Source: Micromonosporaceae bacterium KJ-029
Lineage (GTDB): Bacteria > Actinomycetota > Actinomycetes > Mycobacteriales > Micromonosporaceae
Direction: 5' to 3'
DNA: 64,000 bases
NCBI GenBank assembly: GCA_005402585.1
Contig: BIFP01000008.1
Coordinates: 248,001 to 312,000, forward strand
The notes beneath the pieces are model-generated. The model saw only the letters and a program-made list of their open reading frames with translations. It was not told the origin of the DNA and made no database searches. The translations under genes and the position numbers were made by a program. Of this stretch, positions 31,796 to 40,808 are shown piece by piece. How positions within the stretch are numbered: the stretch's first letter is position 1; the number at the start of each line of letters is the position of its first letter.

Positions 31796-33748
31796 CTAGC
31801 GGCGACCCCGGCGGGCGCGCAGGTAGTCGCTGACCACGTACTCACCGAGGTCGTCAGCGTCCGGCGTGAACACCCGGCCACCACTGCGGCGGGCCACCGC
31901 GTCGACGAACCGGCGCAGGCCGGGATCGTCGCCCAGCATGAACAGGTTCAGCGTCGCCCCGTACCGCCCGAGCCGGTCCACCTCCCGGATCGTCGCCTCG
32001 ACCGTCTCCGGCAACGACGGCCAGCTGAACACTGCCTCCCCGTCGGCCGGATCCAGGTGGGCGGTCGGCTCGCCGTCGGTCACCACCAGCACCACCGGTT
32101 CGGCGTCCGGGTGGCGCCGCAGATGCCGTCCGGCCAGCTGCAACGCGTGTTGCAGGTTGGTGCCCTGTTCCAGGTCCGGCTCGACCGCAGCCAACTCCTG
32201 CTGGGTGAAGGTTGCCGCCCGGCGGCCGAACCCGATGATCTGCAAGGCGTCCTGCGGGAACCGGGTCGCCATCAGGTGGGCCAGGGCCAGCGCCGTCTGC
32301 TTCATCGGCCCCCAGCGGTCCTGAGAGATCATCGAGTACGACAGGTCGACGCAGAGCGCCACCGCCGCGGACGCCCGCCGCTCGGTCTCGACGACCTCGA
32401 AGTCCTCCACGGCCAGTTGCACCGGCACTCCCGGGCCGGCCCGGCGGATCGCCCGGGTCAGCGTCCGCACCACGTCCAGCGGCTGCTCGTCGCCGTACTC
32501 CCAGGACCGCGACGCGCCACTGACCTCGCCGGCCGCGCCGGCCGAGCGCAGGTCGTGCTGCCCCCGCGGGCCGGCGGTCAGCTCGGCGAAGACCCGCCGC
32601 AACGCGGTGCCGCCGAGTCGGCGCAGCGCCTTCGGGCTCAACGTCAGGCCCTCGGCGTCGCGGGTCACCCAGCCCTGCCGCCGCAGCTCACGCTCCAGCT
32701 CCCGCAGCCGGCGTACGTCGTCGGCCGCGTCGCGACCCAACGTCCGGGCCACCGCGTCGACATCGATGTCGTCCAGGGTGGCGCCGGGATGTGCCTGGCC
32801 CAGCTGGTCGAGCAGGTCGTCCAGCTCGGCCAGTTCGTCGAGCGCCCCGGTCGCCTCGCCGTAGCCCAGCGGCTGGCCGCCGTGCATCCGCTCGCCCCGG
32901 CCCCAACGCAGGTCGGGCCGCAACGCCCGCAGGTTCCCCTCCAGCGCAGCCAGTTCCCCGGCGAGCCGGTCGCCGAGCGACTGGCGCATCAGGCCGGCCA
33001 GTTCCTCGCGCTGCCGCTCGGACAGCGAGTTCATCAACCGCTGGCCGGCCGCCGCCCGGCGGGCCAGCAGGTCGATCAGCTCGTCGACGTTGGCCGGCCG
33101 TTCCGGGAAGAACTCGCCGTGCCGGCGGATGAACTCGGCGAACGCGTCGGTGGTGTCCTCCGCGCGTGCGTGCCGGGCCAGCAGGTCGTTCAGGTCCCGC
33201 ATCATCTCGGCCATCCGCTCCTGGACCGCCGGGTCGGCGGCCAGCCGCGCCGACTCCCGCAGCCCGGCGAAGCGCTGGCCGAGCACGTCGTCGCGCAGCC
33301 CGTCGAGGATCCGCTGGTAAATCTGCCGAGCCTCGTCGCTCGCCCACTGGTAGCCGGACAGCTCGCGTACCGCCTGGCTGGTGGAGCGGGGCAGGTTGTC
33401 CAACACCGCCTCAGCGAACCGGGCCGACTCGTCCTGGCGTCCGGCCAGTTCGTCCCGCTCGGCCGCGAGGGCCTGGTCGAGCAAGGCTCGCGCCCGGGTC
33501 ACCGCGCCGTCCAGGTTCCCTCGGCGCAGCGCCTCCCGCCGCAACCGGCGCGCCCGGGCGGTCAGCTCGTCCAGTCCGCCGCGCCCCTGCGGGCCCCGGC
33601 GCAGCAGGTCCCGCAGCGCCTGGCGCAGGTTGCCGCCGGCCAGCACCTCCGCGCCGACCTGGTCCACCGCGGCCTGCACGTCGTACGGCGGTGCCAGCGG
33701 GTCGGGTCCGCCGCGCCACTGCCCGTACCGGAACCGGTTGCCGGCCAT
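31796..33748 (-). CDS. VWA (von Willebrand A) domain protein
   Basis: The 650-residue protein has a long helical N-terminal part with several Arg/Glu-rich helices (residues 1-420) and a C-terminal VWA domain with the metal-ion-dependent adhesion site motif DLSYSM (D468) and the later VVTDGEP and GDDP loops. A VWA protein and a MoxR-type ATPase in adjacent genes form chaperone-like machines that act on metal insertion or complex assembly. It begins two bases after the ATPase gene ends, on the same strand. The target protein is not encoded nearby in any obvious way. Confidence 0.9.
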   Translation of the reverse strand: MAGNRFRYGQWRGGPDPLAPPYDVQAAVDQVGAEVLAGGNLRQALRDLLRRGPQGRGGLDELTARARRLRREALRRGNLDGAVTRARALLDQALAAERDELAGRQDESARFAEAVLDNLPRSTSQAVRELSGYQWASDEARQIYQRILDGLRDDVLGQRFAGLRESARLAADPAVQERMAEMMRDLNDLLARHARAEDTTDAFAEFIRRHGEFFPERPANVDELIDLLARRAAAGQRLMNSLSERQREELAGLMRQSLGDRLAGELAALEGNLRALRPDLRWGRGERMHGGQPLGYGEATGALDELAELDDLLDQLGQAHPGATLDDIDVDAVARTLGRDAADDVRRLRELERELRRQGWVTRDAEGLTLSPKALRRLGGTALRRVFAELTAGPRGQHDLRSAGAAGEVSGASRSWEYGDEQPLDVVRTLTRAIRRAGPGVPVQLAVEDFEVVETERRASAAVALCVDLSYSMISQDRWGPMKQTALALAHLMATRFPQDALQIIGFGRRAATFTQQELAAVEPDLEQGTNLQHALQLAGRHLRRHPDAEPVVLVVTDGEPTAHLDPADGEAVFSWPSLPETVEATIREVDRLGRYGATLNLFMLGDDPGLRRFVDAVARRSGGRVFTPDADDLGEYVVSDYLRARRGRR

Positions 33749-33750
33749 GC

Positions 33751-35283
33751 TCAGTCCCGGCCGCCGTAGCGGGTGCGGCCCGAGTCGGTGACGTCCTTGC
33801 CCAGCCGGCGGCTCAGGTGCAGCCCCTCCAGCACGAACTCGATCCCCGCGGCCGCCTGGCCGGGGCTCGGCGCGTCACCGAGGCCGAGCCGGTCGAGCAC
33901 CTTGGCCAGCCCCGGCACCGTCCCCACCTGGCGCAACAGCTCGGCCGCCGACACCAGTTCCCCGGTCTCGATGGCCTGCCCGTCCTCGACCAGCGCGGTG
34001 AACCCGGACAGGTCCAGCCCGGCCAGCCGGGCCCGGAACGTCTCGGCGGTGGCGGTACGCAGCAGATGACCGAGGACCTCGATCTCCCGGCCCTCCTCGC
34101 CGCTCTCGAACTCCACCTTGCCGCGCAACGTCGACGTCACCGACACCGCGTCCCCCACCCGCGCCACCGCGTCGCTTGAAAGGAAGGGCCCCCTGTTAAC
34201 GCCTGCGGTAGAGGAGGGGTCCCCGCTTAACACCTCGGCCTCGCCGGACGATGCCGACGACGCCGACGACGGCTCAGCCGGCACCGCGCCGAGCAGGCTG
34301 GCCCGGCGCAGCGCCGCGGCGGCGACCGTCTCGGCGGCGGCGATGGCGAACCGGGCGGAGACACCCGAGCGTGGGTCCACCGACGGCGACTCGCGTACCG
34401 CGCGGGCGAACCGCGCGAGGACCTCCAGCACGTGCTCCGGCACCTCGGCGACCAGGTCGGCCTCCTGCCGGATCAACGCCAGTTCGAGTTCCAGTTCGGT
34501 CGGGTAGTGGGTGCGGATCTCGGCGCCGAACCGGTCCTTGAGCGGGGTGATGATCCGGCCCCGGTTGGTGTAGTCCTCCGGGTTGGCGCTGGCCACCAGG
34601 AGCAGGTCCAGCGGCAGTCGCAGCTGGTAGCCGCGGACCTGGATGTCCCGCTCCTCCAGCACGTTGAGCAGCGCCACCTGGATCCGCTCGGCCAGGTCCG
34701 GCAGCTCGTTGACCGCGAAGATGCCCCGGTTCGTACGGGGCACCAGGCCGAAGTGGATCGTCTCGGGGTCGCCGAGCGTACGGCCCTGGGCCAGCCGGAT
34801 CGGGTCGACGTCGCCGATCAGGTCACCGACGCTGGTGTCCGGGGTGGCCAGCTTCTCGCCGTAGCGCATCGAGCGGTGCAGCCAGCCGACCGGCAGGTCG
34901 TCACCGGCCTCTGCGACCAGCGCCCGCGACGCCGGGGTGACCGGGTGCAGCGGGTGCTCGTTGAGCACCGACCCGGCGATCACCGGCGTCCACTCGTCCA
35001 GCAACGTCACCAGTGACCGGATCAGCCGGGTCTTGCCCTGGCCCCGCTCGCCCAGCAGCACCATGTCGTGCCCCGCGAGCAGTGCCCGCTCCACCTCGGG
35101 CAGCACCGTGTCGTCGTACCCGACGATGCCGGTGAACCGCGGCTCGCCGCGCCGCATCCGGGCGGTCAGGTTCTCGCGCAGCTCCTGCTTGACCGTGCGG
35201 TACCGGTGCCCGGCCGCGCGCAGCGCACCAAGCGTGCCGGGCAGCCCAGCCGGCGGAACCGGGACAACTGGGGATCCACTCAC
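33751..35283 (-). CDS. MoxR/ChlI-type AAA+ ATPase carrying an in-frame repeat
   Basis: A 510-residue AAA+ ATPase: Walker A GERGQGKT at residues 78-85, Walker B and sensor regions in GIFAVNELPDLAERIQVALLNVLEE and LLVASANPEDYTNRGRIITPLKDRFG. This is the pattern of magnesium-chelatase-like/MoxR proteins. Between the ATPase core and the C-terminal helical domain lies an unusual Ser/Ala-rich stretch followed by a segment encoded by dispersed repeat copy B (34179-34234, read antisense), which translates to about EVLSGDPSSTAGVNRGPFLSS. This insertion sits in a probable linker and keeps the frame. It works with the VWA protein encoded immediately downstream. Confidence 0.92.
   Translation of the reverse strand: MSGSPVVPVPPAGLPGTLGALRAAGHRYRTVKQELRENLTARMRRGEPRFTGIVGYDDTVLPEVERALLAGHDMVLLGERGQGKTRLIRSLVTLLDEWTPVIAGSVLNEHPLHPVTPASRALVAEAGDDLPVGWLHRSMRYGEKLATPDTSVGDLIGDVDPIRLAQGRTLGDPETIHFGLVPRTNRGIFAVNELPDLAERIQVALLNVLEERDIQVRGYQLRLPLDLLLVASANPEDYTNRGRIITPLKDRFGAEIRTHYPTELELELALIRQEADLVAEVPEHVLEVLARFARAVRESPSVDPRSGVSARFAIAAAETVAAAALRRASLLGAVPAEPSSASSASSGEAEVLSGDPSSTAGVNRGPFLSSDAVARVGDAVSVTSTLRGKVEFESGEEGREIEVLGHLLRTATAETFRARLAGLDLSGFTALVEDGQAIETGELVSAAELLRQVGTVPGLAKVLDRLGLGDAPSPGQAAAGIEFVLEGLHLSRRLGKDVTDSGRTRYGGRD
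34179..34234 (+). repeat. Dispersed repeat copy B, inside the AAA ATPase gene
   Basis: Same two-module structure as copies A, C and D, but lying inside coding sequence and oriented opposite to the gene. The reading frame stays open through the repeat. The two modules are AAAGGAAGGGCCCCCTGTTAA and GAGGAGGGGTCCCCGCTTAA with a GCCTGCGGTA linker. The copy is slightly diverged from A and C. Confidence 0.9.
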
Positions 35284-35323
35284 CGCACCAACGCTAGCTC
35301 ACCTCCGCCGCCAACCAGCCTGA

Positions 35324-35929
35324 TCAAGAAGCTAGCGGACCATTCGGAGATCGAAGAGGGGCCAGGGCGGTGTCGATGGCTCGGCGTTGGGCCTGGTCGG
35401 GGTAGGTGTGCGGGTCGACGGAGGCGAGGGCGTTGAGCCCTTCGACGAGGGCGACGAGGGTCGTGGAGGTGGTGGCGCAGTCGATGGGGCGCCAGTCCGG
35501 GCGGGCCGCGGCGACCAGGCCACAGACCCGGTCGACAAACCGGCGGTTGTAGCCGCGGTGGAGGTCGGCGAGGACCGGGTCGGCCAGCGCGGCGGCGAGG
35601 AAACCGACCCAGACCCGGGCCTCCTCCCGCTTCTCCTCGGTCGGCGAGGCGGCCTGCAACAGCACGGCCCGCAGCGCGGCGAGAGGCGTGTCGGCGGCGG
35701 CCTCGGCGGCGTCGGCGCGCTCACCGGTGCGCCGGTGCAGCAGCTCGCGGGCGTGCACCAGCAGGGCCTGCTTGTCGGCGAAGGTGTGCAGCACCATCCC
35801 GGTGGTGCAGCCCGCCCGCTCCGCGACCGCGCGCAGGGTGAGCCCGGGCAGGCCACGCTCGGCCAGCACCGACCAGGTGGCCGCCGACAGGCGCTGTTGC
35901 TGGTCGGCGAGGTCTCGTCGTCTGGCCAT
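35324..35929 (-). CDS. TetR-family transcriptional regulator
   Basis: The 201-residue protein has the TetR N-terminal helix-turn-helix: RLSAATWSVLAERGLPGLTLRAVAERAGCTTGMVLHTFADKQALLVHARELL. A longer C-terminal ligand-binding helical domain follows (about residues 70-200). The start ATG at 35929 has GGGAGGGACGG directly upstream. The divergent promoter region contains the 20-bp near-perfect palindrome ACCGTAGCGTACGTTACGGT (35955-35974), the likely operator, so it probably controls itself and the divergent acetyltransferase. Confidence 0.92.
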   Translation of the reverse strand: MARRRDLADQQQRLSAATWSVLAERGLPGLTLRAVAERAGCTTGMVLHTFADKQALLVHARELLHRRTGERADAAEAAADTPLAALRAVLLQAASPTEEKREEARVWVGFLAAALADPVLADLHRGYNRRFVDRVCGLVAAARPDWRPIDCATTSTTLVALVEGLNALASVDPHTYPDQAQRRAIDTALAPLRSPNGPLAS

Positions 35930-35954
35930 CCGTCCCTCCCCCGTCGCGGGCCTT

Positions 35955-35974
35955 ACCGTAGCGTACGTTACGGT
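35955..35974. promoter_or_regulatory. 20-bp imperfect palindrome, likely TetR operator
   Basis: ACCGTAGCGTACGTTACGGT has ten-base arms with a single mismatch. It lies in the 85-bp region between the divergent TetR and GNAT genes, where both promoters must be. GTAACG occurs again just after it. Confidence 0.75.
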
Positions 35975-36014
35975 AACGCTTGTTACGAGCAGGGACGGAC
36001 CGGAGGGCGACGCG

Positions 36015-36470
36015 ATGATCTTCATCGAGCACGAGCCGTGGGAGTCGCCCGACGCCACGCGGCTGCGCGCCGCCCAGCGGGCCGAACTCGACGCCCGGTA
36101 CGGCAGCGACAACCACGAGCCGGGCGCACCACCCACCGCCGAGACCGTGAGCGTCTTCCTGGTAGCCCGCGACGGCGACGGCACCGCCGTGGGTTGCGGC
36201 GGCCTGCGCCTGCTCACGCCCGGCTCCGCCGAGATCAAACGGATGTACGTCACCCCGCCCACCCGGGGCACCGGTGTGGCGACCGCCATCCTGCGCGCCC
36301 TGGAGGACGCCGCCCGCCACGCCGGCGTACGCGCCCTGCTGCTGGAGACCGGCACCGCCCAACCCGACGCGATGCGCTTCTACGAACGCGAGGGCTACCA
36401 CCGCATCGACAACTTCGGCCCGTACCGGGGTGAGCCGTTGTCCGTCTGCTACTCCCGCGAGTTGCCCTGA
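36015..36470 (+). CDS. GNAT-family N-acetyltransferase
   Basis: A 151-residue GNAT: strand ETVSVFLVARDGDGTAVGCGGLRLL, then the acetyl-CoA-binding region AEIKRMYVTPPTRGTGVATAILRALEDAARHAGVRALLLETGTAQPDAMRFYEREGYHRI. The RGTGVA sequence is the Q/RxxGxG/A pyrophosphate loop and FYEREGY is the last typical motif. The acceptor may be an amino sugar, drug or protein. GGAGGG lies eight bases upstream of the ATG. It is divergent from a TetR gene and probably repressed by it. Confidence 0.9.
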   Translation: MIFIEHEPWESPDATRLRAAQRAELDARYGSDNHEPGAPPTAETVSVFLVARDGDGTAVGCGGLRLLTPGSAEIKRMYVTPPTRGTGVATAILRALEDAARHAGVRALLLETGTAQPDAMRFYEREGYHRIDNFGPYRGEPLSVCYSRELP

Positions 36471-36555
36471 CGTACCGGCCGGCGGTGGGAGCGACGCCCA
36501 CCGCCGGCCCGACGCGAGGCTGGCCGACCCACCCCCGTGGGGGCCGGCCAGCGGC

Positions 36556-37626
36556 TCACCCCCGCCCGCAGCGGTCGCACGCACCCCGGCGACGCAGGTG
36601 GTACGCGTACGCCGCGGCGCCGAGCGCCAGCCCCCAGACCGGGAAGAACAGAATCGGGGCGCCGCTCATGCTGAACCCAGCGGCCAGCGCCCAGAAGTCC
36701 GGGCTGCTCAGGAACCCCAGGCTGGCCGCCGTCACCGCCAGCGCCACCACACCCGCCGGCAGCACGGCCAGCCGCACCGGCACCGGCCGCCCGGCCAGTC
36801 CCACCATCCAGCGCGGGAACCGTTCGCCCCAGCGCCGCACCAGCCCGAGGGTGAGGATCGCACCGGCCATCGCGAACGCGCCCAGCCCCGCACCGGCCCA
36901 CACCGCGCCGGTGCGTTCCAGGTCGGCGAGCATCTCGCCGGAGATCCCGAGCGGAATGCCGGCCGCCCACACGAGCCGGGTCAGGGCGTAGCAGGCGGGA
37001 ACGGCCGCCGCCACGTACGCCGCCCAGCGGCCCCAGCGGGCGGCGGTCGCCGGCGCGGTCCAGCCCGCGCCGCCGCCGTCCCGACCGCACGCCAGACACG
37101 CCCCGGCGGTACGCCGCTGCCAGGCGAGCAGGGCGGCGGCGAACAGCAGTCCACCCACCATCGCCGCGACCTTCACCGACAGCGCCCAGGTGAAGACGTC
37201 GGCGTAGTCCACCTCCGGCCAGCCGAACGGCGCGCCGAGCAGCAGGATCGGGGCGTACCCGAGGATGACCAGCACCCGCGTGTCCGGCACCACGACGGCC
37301 AGCACGAAGGCCACCGCCCAGCCGAAGCCGAGCAGCGGCATCCGCCAGCGGCCGGCGATGCCGGCGGCGGGGGCACTCATCGCCAGGGCCGCCCCCGCCG
37401 CCGCGAGCAGCAGCACGGCGAACAGCGACGGCGCGATCCCGACCGGAACCAGCCGGAGCAGGCTCGTCCCACCGCCGCCCTGATCGTTGGTGCCGAGCGG
37501 ATAACCCGCACCGGTGATCGTGGCGAGCAGGGCGAGGACGCCCCAGAGGCCGAACCAACCTGCGGCCAGCCGAGCGAGCCGGTCCGGCCTGGTCGAGGTG
37601 AGCGGAGGTGCGGCCTTCGTCGTCAT
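36556..37626 (-). CDS. Polytopic membrane protein of unknown function
   Basis: A 356-residue membrane protein with about eight hydrophobic helices, from LARLAAGWFGLWGVLALLAT near residue 16 to the last segment near 345. A conserved GAGYPLGTNDQGGG loop follows the first helix. Two short CxxC-like sequences are present, CLACGRDGG after helix 5 and CDRCGRG at the end, which could bind metal or be redox sensitive. I do not recognise the family. It lies 76 bases from the two-component system genes on the same strand, so it may be connected to their function. Confidence 0.55.
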   Translation of the reverse strand: MTTKAAPPLTSTRPDRLARLAAGWFGLWGVLALLATITGAGYPLGTNDQGGGGTSLLRLVPVGIAPSLFAVLLLAAAGAALAMSAPAAGIAGRWRMPLLGFGWAVAFVLAVVVPDTRVLVILGYAPILLLGAPFGWPEVDYADVFTWALSVKVAAMVGGLLFAAALLAWQRRTAGACLACGRDGGGAGWTAPATAARWGRWAAYVAAAVPACYALTRLVWAAGIPLGISGEMLADLERTGAVWAGAGLGAFAMAGAILTLGLVRRWGERFPRWMVGLAGRPVPVRLAVLPAGVVALAVTAASLGFLSSPDFWALAAGFSMSGAPILFFPVWGLALGAAAYAYHLRRRGACDRCGRG

Positions 37627-37702
37627 GCCCTCAGCCTCGGCCAGCGCCGTTACGAAAGCCTCCCGCCGGGCGGGGAATCCGCTCCCCCACGCGAGGGAGC
37701 CG

Positions 37703-38353
37703 TCAGCCGGCGGGGACCACGAACCCCGACTCGTACGCGGCGATCACCGCCTGGGTACGGTCGCGCACCCCGAGCTTGGCCAGCACGTTGCCCACGTGCG
37801 TCTTCACCGTCTCCACCCCGACCACCAGCCGGTCGGCGATCTCCGGATTGGACAGTCCGGCAGCCATCAGCCGCAGCACCTCGGCCTCCCGTTCGGTGAG
37901 CCGGGCCGCCCGCAGCCCGTCGGCGCCCCGCCGCCCGTACGCCCCGACGAGCCGGCGGATCGCGGCCGGGAACAGCAGCGACTCCCCGCGCGCCACCACC
38001 CGTACCGCCTCCATCACCTCGGCCGGCCGGGCCCGCTTGAGCAGGAAGCCGCTGGCCCCCGCGCGCAGCGCGTCGTAGACGTACTCGTCGTTGGCGAACG
38101 TGGTGATGACCAGTACCCGGGGCGGGTCGGTGGAGCTGGCCAGCAGTTGCCGGGTGGCCTGGATCCCGTCGATCCCCGGCATTCGCACGTCCATCAGCAC
38201 CACCTGCGGCCGGTGCCGGGCGACCAGCGGCGGCACCTCGGCGCCGTCGGTGGCCTCGGCGACAACCCGCAGGTCCGGCTGGGCGTTGAGGATCGCCCGC
38301 AACCCGATCCGGATCAGCTCGTCGTCGTCGACGATCAACACGTCGGTGGTCAT
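37703..38353 (-). CDS. NarL/FixJ-type response regulator
   Basis: A 216-residue response regulator. The receiver domain has the acidic pair DDD (about residues 8-10), the phosphoacceptor Asp in QVVLMDVRMPGIDG and the late Lys of FLLKRARPAEV. The C-terminal LuxR-type domain contains LTEREAEVLRLMAAGLSNPEIADRLVVGVETVKTHVGNVLAKLGVRDRTQAVIAAYE. Phosphorylation by the partner kinase should permit dimer binding to DNA. Its ATG overlaps the kinase stop (ATGA at 38350-38353), so kinase and regulator are made together. The targets are unknown. Confidence 0.95.
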   Translation of the reverse strand: MTTDVLIVDDDELIRIGLRAILNAQPDLRVVAEATDGAEVPPLVARHRPQVVLMDVRMPGIDGIQATRQLLASSTDPPRVLVITTFANDEYVYDALRAGASGFLLKRARPAEVMEAVRVVARGESLLFPAAIRRLVGAYGRRGADGLRAARLTEREAEVLRLMAAGLSNPEIADRLVVGVETVKTHVGNVLAKLGVRDRTQAVIAAYESGFVVPAG

Positions 38354-39597
38354 CCGGCCGCCTCGACCGGCAACCGCACCGACACCCGCCACCGGTCACC
38401 GTCCGGTCCGGCGGTCATCCCGCCGCCGAGCAGCAGCACCCGCTCCCGCATACCGACCAGCCCCCGCCCGCCACCGGAACCCACCGCGCCGCCGGGCCCC
38501 GGCGCGGCCAGGTCGTTGACCAGCTCGATCTCCAACCGGTCCGGCGGTACGTCGACCCGCAGCGTCACCGGTCCACGGCCGTGCCGCGCCGCGTTGGTCA
38601 GCCCCTCCTGGAGGATCCGGTAGCCCTCCCGCGAGACCACCGGTGGCAACGCGTCCAGCTGCCCACGGACCCGGCTGCGCACCGGCTGACCGGCCGCCCG
38701 GGTGTCGGCGACCAGCCGGTGCAGGTCGGCCAGGGTCCGCTGCGGGCCGCCGGGCGAGGACTCCCCGGTCTCCCGCAGCAGCCCCAGCACGTGGTCGAGG
38801 TCGTCCATCGCCCGCCGGCCGGTCTCCTCGATGGCGGTCAACGCCCGGCGGACGAACTCCGGGTCACGGTCGAGCACCTCGCGGGCGGCGCCCGCCTGGA
38901 GGGTGGCGACGGTCAACGCGTGGCCGACCGAGTCGTGCAGTTCCCGGGCCAGCCGGTTGCGTTCCGCCAGCCGCCCGGCCCGCTCCTCCAGCGCGGCGAT
39001 ACGCTCGGCCGGCGCGGGGCCGAGCAGCACCGGGGCCATCGACACGGCCAGCGCACCCAGCCCGGCCACGGCGTAGCCGAGGGCGACGAGGACGAGTGCG
39101 CCGATGACCGACAGCCAGCCGGTGTCCCGCCCGTCGAACGGACCGAACCGTTCATCGACGGTGATCCCGACATCCAGGCCCGCCTGCGCGGCGAGGAACC
39201 CCAGCGCCATCGGCACCGCGCTGAACAGGGCGGCCACGACCAGTGAGCCGCTGGTCAGGTGCAACCCGATCCAGAGCGCGGCGCGCAGCCGGGTCTCCCG
39301 GTCGAGCCGGCGCCCGGACACCGGCTCGGGCAGGTCGACGCCGAGCAACCCCCGGACGGCCGCGATCTCCAGCGCCCGGCTGCCGCCGAGAAAGATCGGC
39401 ACCACGGCGATGGCGGTCGCCGGCACGAGCAGGACGAGCACCACCGGCCAGGGCGCCCCGGGGTTGCCGAACAGCTGGGCGAAGGCCACCACGAGCAGCG
39501 CGTACGGCAGCGCGAGCACCCCGCCGAGCAGCAGGAACACGCCTCGCCGCCAGGTGCTGGCGGCGACCAGCGGACGCAGCGCCGCGCGAGGGTTCAT
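38350..39597 (-). CDS. Sensor histidine kinase (HisKA_3 type)
   Basis: The 415-residue kinase has four to five membrane helices (about residues 15-220), then the dimerisation domain with the phosphorylated His in AERNRLARELHDSVGHALTVATLQ, typical HisKA_3, and an ATPase domain with the N-box EGLTNAARHGRGPV and GGGRGLVGMRERV. The Gly-rich stretch GPGGAVGSGGG extends the G1 box. It phosphorylates the response regulator encoded just downstream. Small extracytoplasmic loops suggest that it senses something in the membrane. Confidence 0.94.
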   Translation of the reverse strand: MNPRAALRPLVAASTWRRGVFLLLGGVLALPYALLVVAFAQLFGNPGAPWPVVLVLLVPATAIAVVPIFLGGSRALEIAAVRGLLGVDLPEPVSGRRLDRETRLRAALWIGLHLTSGSLVVAALFSAVPMALGFLAAQAGLDVGITVDERFGPFDGRDTGWLSVIGALVLVALGYAVAGLGALAVSMAPVLLGPAPAERIAALEERAGRLAERNRLARELHDSVGHALTVATLQAGAAREVLDRDPEFVRRALTAIEETGRRAMDDLDHVLGLLRETGESSPGGPQRTLADLHRLVADTRAAGQPVRSRVRGQLDALPPVVSREGYRILQEGLTNAARHGRGPVTLRVDVPPDRLEIELVNDLAAPGPGGAVGSGGGRGLVGMRERVLLLGGGMTAGPDGDRWRVSVRLPVEAAG

Positions 39598-39701
39598 CGC
39601 CCCATGATGCCGCCGGCCGCCGCCCGGCGACTCCCCTACGGCGGGGAGATCGGACACCGCGCCGATCAGCCGGCACGGACCCTGATCAGGCGCGGTACCG
39701 G

Positions 39702-40670
39702 TCAGCGACCGGCACGGGCCCTGATCAGGCGCGGCACCGCGGCCAGGCCGGTGACCGGGCGGAACGCCCGTGCCGCGTTGACCAGCGCGGCGTACTCGTC
39801 CTCGGTCAGGTCGATCTCCGCGGCGGCGGCGTTGCGTTCCATCTGCTCGACGCTGGACGCGCCGGGGATGGCCACCACGTTCGGGTGGCGGAGCACGTAC
39901 GCCAGGGCGATCTGGCTCGGCGTGGCGTCGTGCGCGGCGGCCACCTGACGCAGCGTCTCGATCAGGGCGGTGCCGCGTTGCAGGTTCTCCGGCAGGAAGT
40001 ACGGGTTGGCCCGGCGCACCGCGCCGACCGGTGCGTGATGCGCGTCGTACCGCCCGGAGAGGAACCCCTGCGCCAGCGGGCTGTACGCGATGACCAGCCG
40101 CCCGGCCTGCTCCGCGTACGGCAGCAGATCCTCCTCCGGCTTGCGGTCGAGCATGCTGTAGCGGACCTGGTTGCTCAGCACCCGCCGGCCCAGCGCGGCC
40201 TCGGCGACCTGCCAGCGGCGCAGGCTGTAGTTGCTCACCCCGACCTCTCCGACGAGGCCGACGTCCTGCAACGCGCGCATGCCCCGCATGGTCGTCTGGT
40301 CGGCGACCACCGGGTTGTGATGGTGCAGTTGATAGAGGTCGATGCTGGTGACGCCGAGCCGGGCCGCCGAGGCGACCGCCCGCTGCTGCACGACCGACGC
40401 GACCGGCAGCACCGGAAAGATCTTCGTGGCCACGGTCACCTTGTCGCGGTCGGCGGCCAGCGCGGCGCCGAGGATCCGTTCGCTGCGGCCGAAGCCGTAC
40501 AGCTCGGCGGTGTCGAAGACGGTGACGCCCAGCTCGACGGCGCGCCGGACGATGTCCGCCGCCAGCCGTTCGTAGTCAGGGCCGTAGCCCCACTCCCGCG
40601 AGCCGAACTGCCAGGTGCCGAGGCCGATCTTGGACAGGGGTTTCGGGGTGTCGAGCCGCACGTAGCGCAT
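39702..40670 (-). CDS. Aldo/keto reductase
   Basis: A 322-residue AKR. The start, MRYVRLDTPKPLSKIGLGTWQFGSREWGYG, is typical. The tetrad Asp and Tyr are in VTVFDTAELYGFGRSERILG, the Lys in KVTVATKIFP and the His in SIDLYQLHHHNP. The C-terminal NADP(H) motif is IPGASSVEQMERNAAA. It should reduce aldehydes or ketones with NADPH. It is divergent from the second AKR gene (138 bases apart). No ribosome site is visible at the ATG at 40670. Confidence 0.93.
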   Translation of the reverse strand: MRYVRLDTPKPLSKIGLGTWQFGSREWGYGPDYERLAADIVRRAVELGVTVFDTAELYGFGRSERILGAALAADRDKVTVATKIFPVLPVASVVQQRAVASAARLGVTSIDLYQLHHHNPVVADQTTMRGMRALQDVGLVGEVGVSNYSLRRWQVAEAALGRRVLSNQVRYSMLDRKPEEDLLPYAEQAGRLVIAYSPLAQGFLSGRYDAHHAPVGAVRRANPYFLPENLQRGTALIETLRQVAAAHDATPSQIALAYVLRHPNVVAIPGASSVEQMERNAAAAEIDLTEDEYAALVNAARAFRPVTGLAAVPRLIRARAGR

Positions 40671-40808
40671 GGCCCCGACGCTACCCGCAGCAGAGCACGA
40701 CGGCCGCCGATCCGCCCCGACCCACGACCGCACCGGCTCGGCACCCTTCCCACCGCCCGGCGGCGTCGGGGTGTCCCGCAGCCTGCCTCCGGCACTATCG
40801 TCATGATC

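Noticed and set aside
31355..33769. 804-codon plus-strand frame over the VWA gene
   Set aside because: Product is rich in Arg, Gln, Val and Pro without domain features; the minus strand encodes a protein with a MIDAS motif.
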